NCBI GenBank assembly: GCA_945834475.1
Contig: CAMAHK010000014.1
Coordinates: 1 to 33,921, forward strand
DNA: 33,921 nt
Reading direction: 5' to 3'
Source of the DNA: an uncultured Verrucomicrobiota bacterium
GTDB lineage: Bacteria; Verrucomicrobiota; Kiritimatiellia; RFP12; UBA1067
Part shown: piece after piece, positions 32,278 to 33,921 of the stretch
Layout of the letters: every line of letters starts with the position of its first letter
How positions within the stretch are numbered: position 1 is the first letter of the stretch
Translations under genes and position numbers: made by a program
The notes under the pieces: model-generated
What the model was told of the DNA's origin: nothing
The model's input: only the letters and a program-made list of their open reading frames with translations
The model's database searches: none

Positions 32278-33753
32278 TCAGCCCAGATCCTTCGCGCGCG
32301 AGACATACTGCGTGTGCAACATCTTTTCGGCCTTGGCGCTCAGCGGCTTGCCGTAGAAATCGCGGTAGAGCGCTTGGATTTCGGGATTCTCATGCGAGAA
32401 GCGCAACGTGCCGCGCGCGTCATCGGCATAGAGCGCGTCGATGCGCGCCTGGCGCATGGCCCGGCTCACGTAGGGCGCCGTCTTCGCGCGCGGCTGGCCG
32501 CCGCCGCCGATGCACCCGCCTTCGCACGCCATCACCTCGATGAACGTGGCCTTGAGCTTGCCCGCCTTGATGCGCTCAATCACCTCGCGCACATGCGCAA
32601 GTCCATGCACGACCAGGACCGTCACGGGAAGCCCCGGCTTAAGCTCAAGCGTCGCCTGCTTGACGTAGGCGCGCTTCTTCTTCGAACCCATGCCGCGCAC
32701 GGGCCCGTAATTGAGAAGTTCCGCCGGCGGGTTCTTGCCGTTCACCATCCAGTAGGCCGTGCGCAACGCAGCCTCCATCACGCCGCCCGTATTGCCGAAA
32801 ATGATGCCCGCGCCGCTGGCCTCGCCCATGAGCGAATCGAATTTCGACGGCTTGAGCGCGGCGTAATCGACGCCTTCCGCCCGCATCCAGTCGGCCAATT
32901 CACGCGTCGTGATCACGGCATCCATGTCGCGGAAGCCGGAATCGTTCATCTCGGGGCGGCGGATCTCAAACTTCTTGGCCGTGCAGGGCGTGAGCGCCAC
33001 ATTGAAAATCTTCGCCGGATCCAGCCCCTTGCGCTGCGCAAAATACGTCTTGATCGTCGGCCCCTGCATACCGATGGGACTCTTCGCCGACGACACGTTC
33101 GGCAGCATCTCCGGGTACCATGTCTCGCAGAACTTCACCCACGCCGGACAGCAGCTCGTAAACTGCGGGAGCGGACGATCCGCTGTCGTCACGCGCCGCA
33201 CCAATTCCGCCGCTTCCTCCATAATCGTCAAGTCCGCCCCGAAACACGTATCCAGCACGTAATCGGCCCCCAGCGCCCGCAGGGCCGCCACCACTTCGCC
33301 CTCGCAGAACGTACCCGGCGCCGCTCCAAATTCCTCGGCCAGCCCCACGCGCACCGACGGCGAAACCGACACCACCACCGTCTTGCCGGCCGCCTTGGCC
33401 GCCTTCACCGCCTGCCATTCCGGACGGTTCACGAGCGCGAGCCCCTCGCACACCGACGTACATTGGCCACAGTTGACGCACACCGGCACATCGCCCGATT
33501 TCGCAAGGTCGTAGAACCCGCTCACCGACATCATCCGCTCGCAGACCGTTTTGCACTGGCCACACTGAACACACTTGGCCGCATCGAATAACACCGCCGG
33601 ATTGTCAGGTGCCATCGGCACGCGTATATCCGTGAGCTGATACTTCGAAGACGCCCCCCACAAACGCTGCGGACACAACGCCCCCAACGCCATCGTCGCG
33701 CCCATCGATCGAATCATATCGCGCCGACCGAACTTAATTGCTTCCTTTTTCAT
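32278..33753 (-). CDS. Exported [FeFe] hydrogenase, group B-like
   Basis: A 491-residue single-subunit enzyme. The leader FGRRDMIRSMGATMALGALC is twin-arginine-like. Two [4Fe-4S] motifs follow, CVQCGQCKTVC and CVNCGQCTSVC; the Pro usually after the fourth Cys is Glu in both. The H-cluster motifs are FTSCCPAWVKFCETWYP (L1, both cysteines), LTPCTAKKFEIRRPEM (L2, Thr-Pro-Cys instead of Met-Pro-Cys) and EVMACEGGCIGGGGQP (L3). TSCCPAW and TPCT are features I associate with the poorly characterised group B. The ATG at 33753 has GGGGAG 7 bp upstream; a start at 33822 would bury the signal. No maturases (HydEFG) lie in the window. Electron partner unknown; the adjacent rubrerythrin is a candidate. 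Confidence 0.93.
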   Translation of the reverse strand: MKKEAIKFGRRDMIRSMGATMALGALCPQRLWGASSKYQLTDIRVPMAPDNPAVLFDAAKCVQCGQCKTVCERMMSVSGFYDLAKSGDVPVCVNCGQCTSVCEGLALVNRPEWQAVKAAKAAGKTVVVSVSPSVRVGLAEEFGAAPGTFCEGEVVAALRALGADYVLDTCFGADLTIMEEAAELVRRVTTADRPLPQFTSCCPAWVKFCETWYPEMLPNVSSAKSPIGMQGPTIKTYFAQRKGLDPAKIFNVALTPCTAKKFEIRRPEMNDSGFRDMDAVITTRELADWMRAEGVDYAALKPSKFDSLMGEASGAGIIFGNTGGVMEAALRTAYWMVNGKNPPAELLNYGPVRGMGSKKKRAYVKQATLELKPGLPVTVLVVHGLAHVREVIERIKAGKLKATFIEVMACEGGCIGGGGQPRAKTAPYVSRAMRQARIDALYADDARGTLRFSHENPEIQALYRDFYGKPLSAKAEKMLHTQYVSRAKDLG

Positions 33754-33821
33754 AATGTTCTCCCCATGCGGCCTCGCCGACACCGGACGAAGCACAATTT
33801 TTCCAAACTCAATCTTGTTCA

Positions 33822-33850
33822 ATAATACAATTTATCAGGACGCAAGTCAA
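33822..33850 (-). promoter_or_regulatory. Sigma70-type promoter of hydrogenase/rubrerythrin operon
   Basis: Minus strand: TTGACT, 17 bp, TATTAT. The -10 lies about 68 bp before the hydrogenase ATG, giving a leader near 60 nt. One of the two best promoters in the window; the remaining 71 bp to the window end contain nothing I recognise. Confidence 0.7.
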
Positions 33851-33921
33851 GTGGCATCCGTGCGCAGGGCGCATCTCTAGATTTTAAAGGATCTTCTCGT
33901 CTCTGAATGTTAGCGGAGTAG

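Overview
The window is high-GC, densely packed bacterial DNA, and nearly every real gene lies on the minus strand. A group B-like [FeFe] hydrogenase and a rubrerythrin, both with twin-arginine-type signal peptides, point to an anaerobe. Together with the UDP-glucuronate decarboxylase, fucosyltransferase and pyruvyl-transferase genes, this fits a gut or rumen bacterium, possibly of the PVC/Kiritimatiellota kind. That placement is inference from gene content only. 

Region 1 (about 1-22,143) is a surface-polysaccharide locus read right to left: UDP-glucuronate decarboxylase (UDP-xylose supply), a Wzy-like polymerase, a Wzx flippase, then a 17.5 kb block flanked by a 235-bp inverted repeat (1-235 and 17,720-17,954; 97% identical). 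The block holds two pyruvyl-transferase-family enzymes, five or six GT2 domains (one fused to a WcaF-like acetyltransferase), three GT4-type transferases, a GT11 fucosyltransferase, a GT25 enzyme, two further acyltransferases, a nitroreductase-like protein, a second Wzx and a DUF234-type AAA ATPase. The ATPase has its own strong promoter behind a hairpin and heads a 14-gene unit with many ATGA/GTGA stop-start overlaps.

Region 2 (22,151-26,529) holds rarA, a divergent tRNA-Lys(TTT), a three-gene set (185-aa unknown protein, DUF2235 hydrolase, 57-aa protein) and an MFS transporter. Region 3 (26,501-31,053) resembles a partly decayed defence island: a deleted AlbA_2/Schlafen-type pseudogene, an intact paralogue, an AT-rich SMEK-domain protein, a one-TM protein, a PIN-like nuclease and a DUF262 remnant. 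Region 4 (31,512-33,850) is the exported rubrerythrin/[FeFe]-hydrogenase pair behind a sigma70-type promoter.

The most unusual signal cuts across regions. At least eleven patches of about 26-35 bp, built from degenerate hexamers (CTACAMC, TTCACC, CAACCT or a TTTATCACTC direct repeat), sit in frame inside seven unrelated genes. They almost always lie in the loop just before a core beta strand, and the same patch type recurs in both orientations. They look like a dispersed family of in-frame protein-loop micro-insertions, loosely comparable to Rickettsia palindromic elements but not palindromic.
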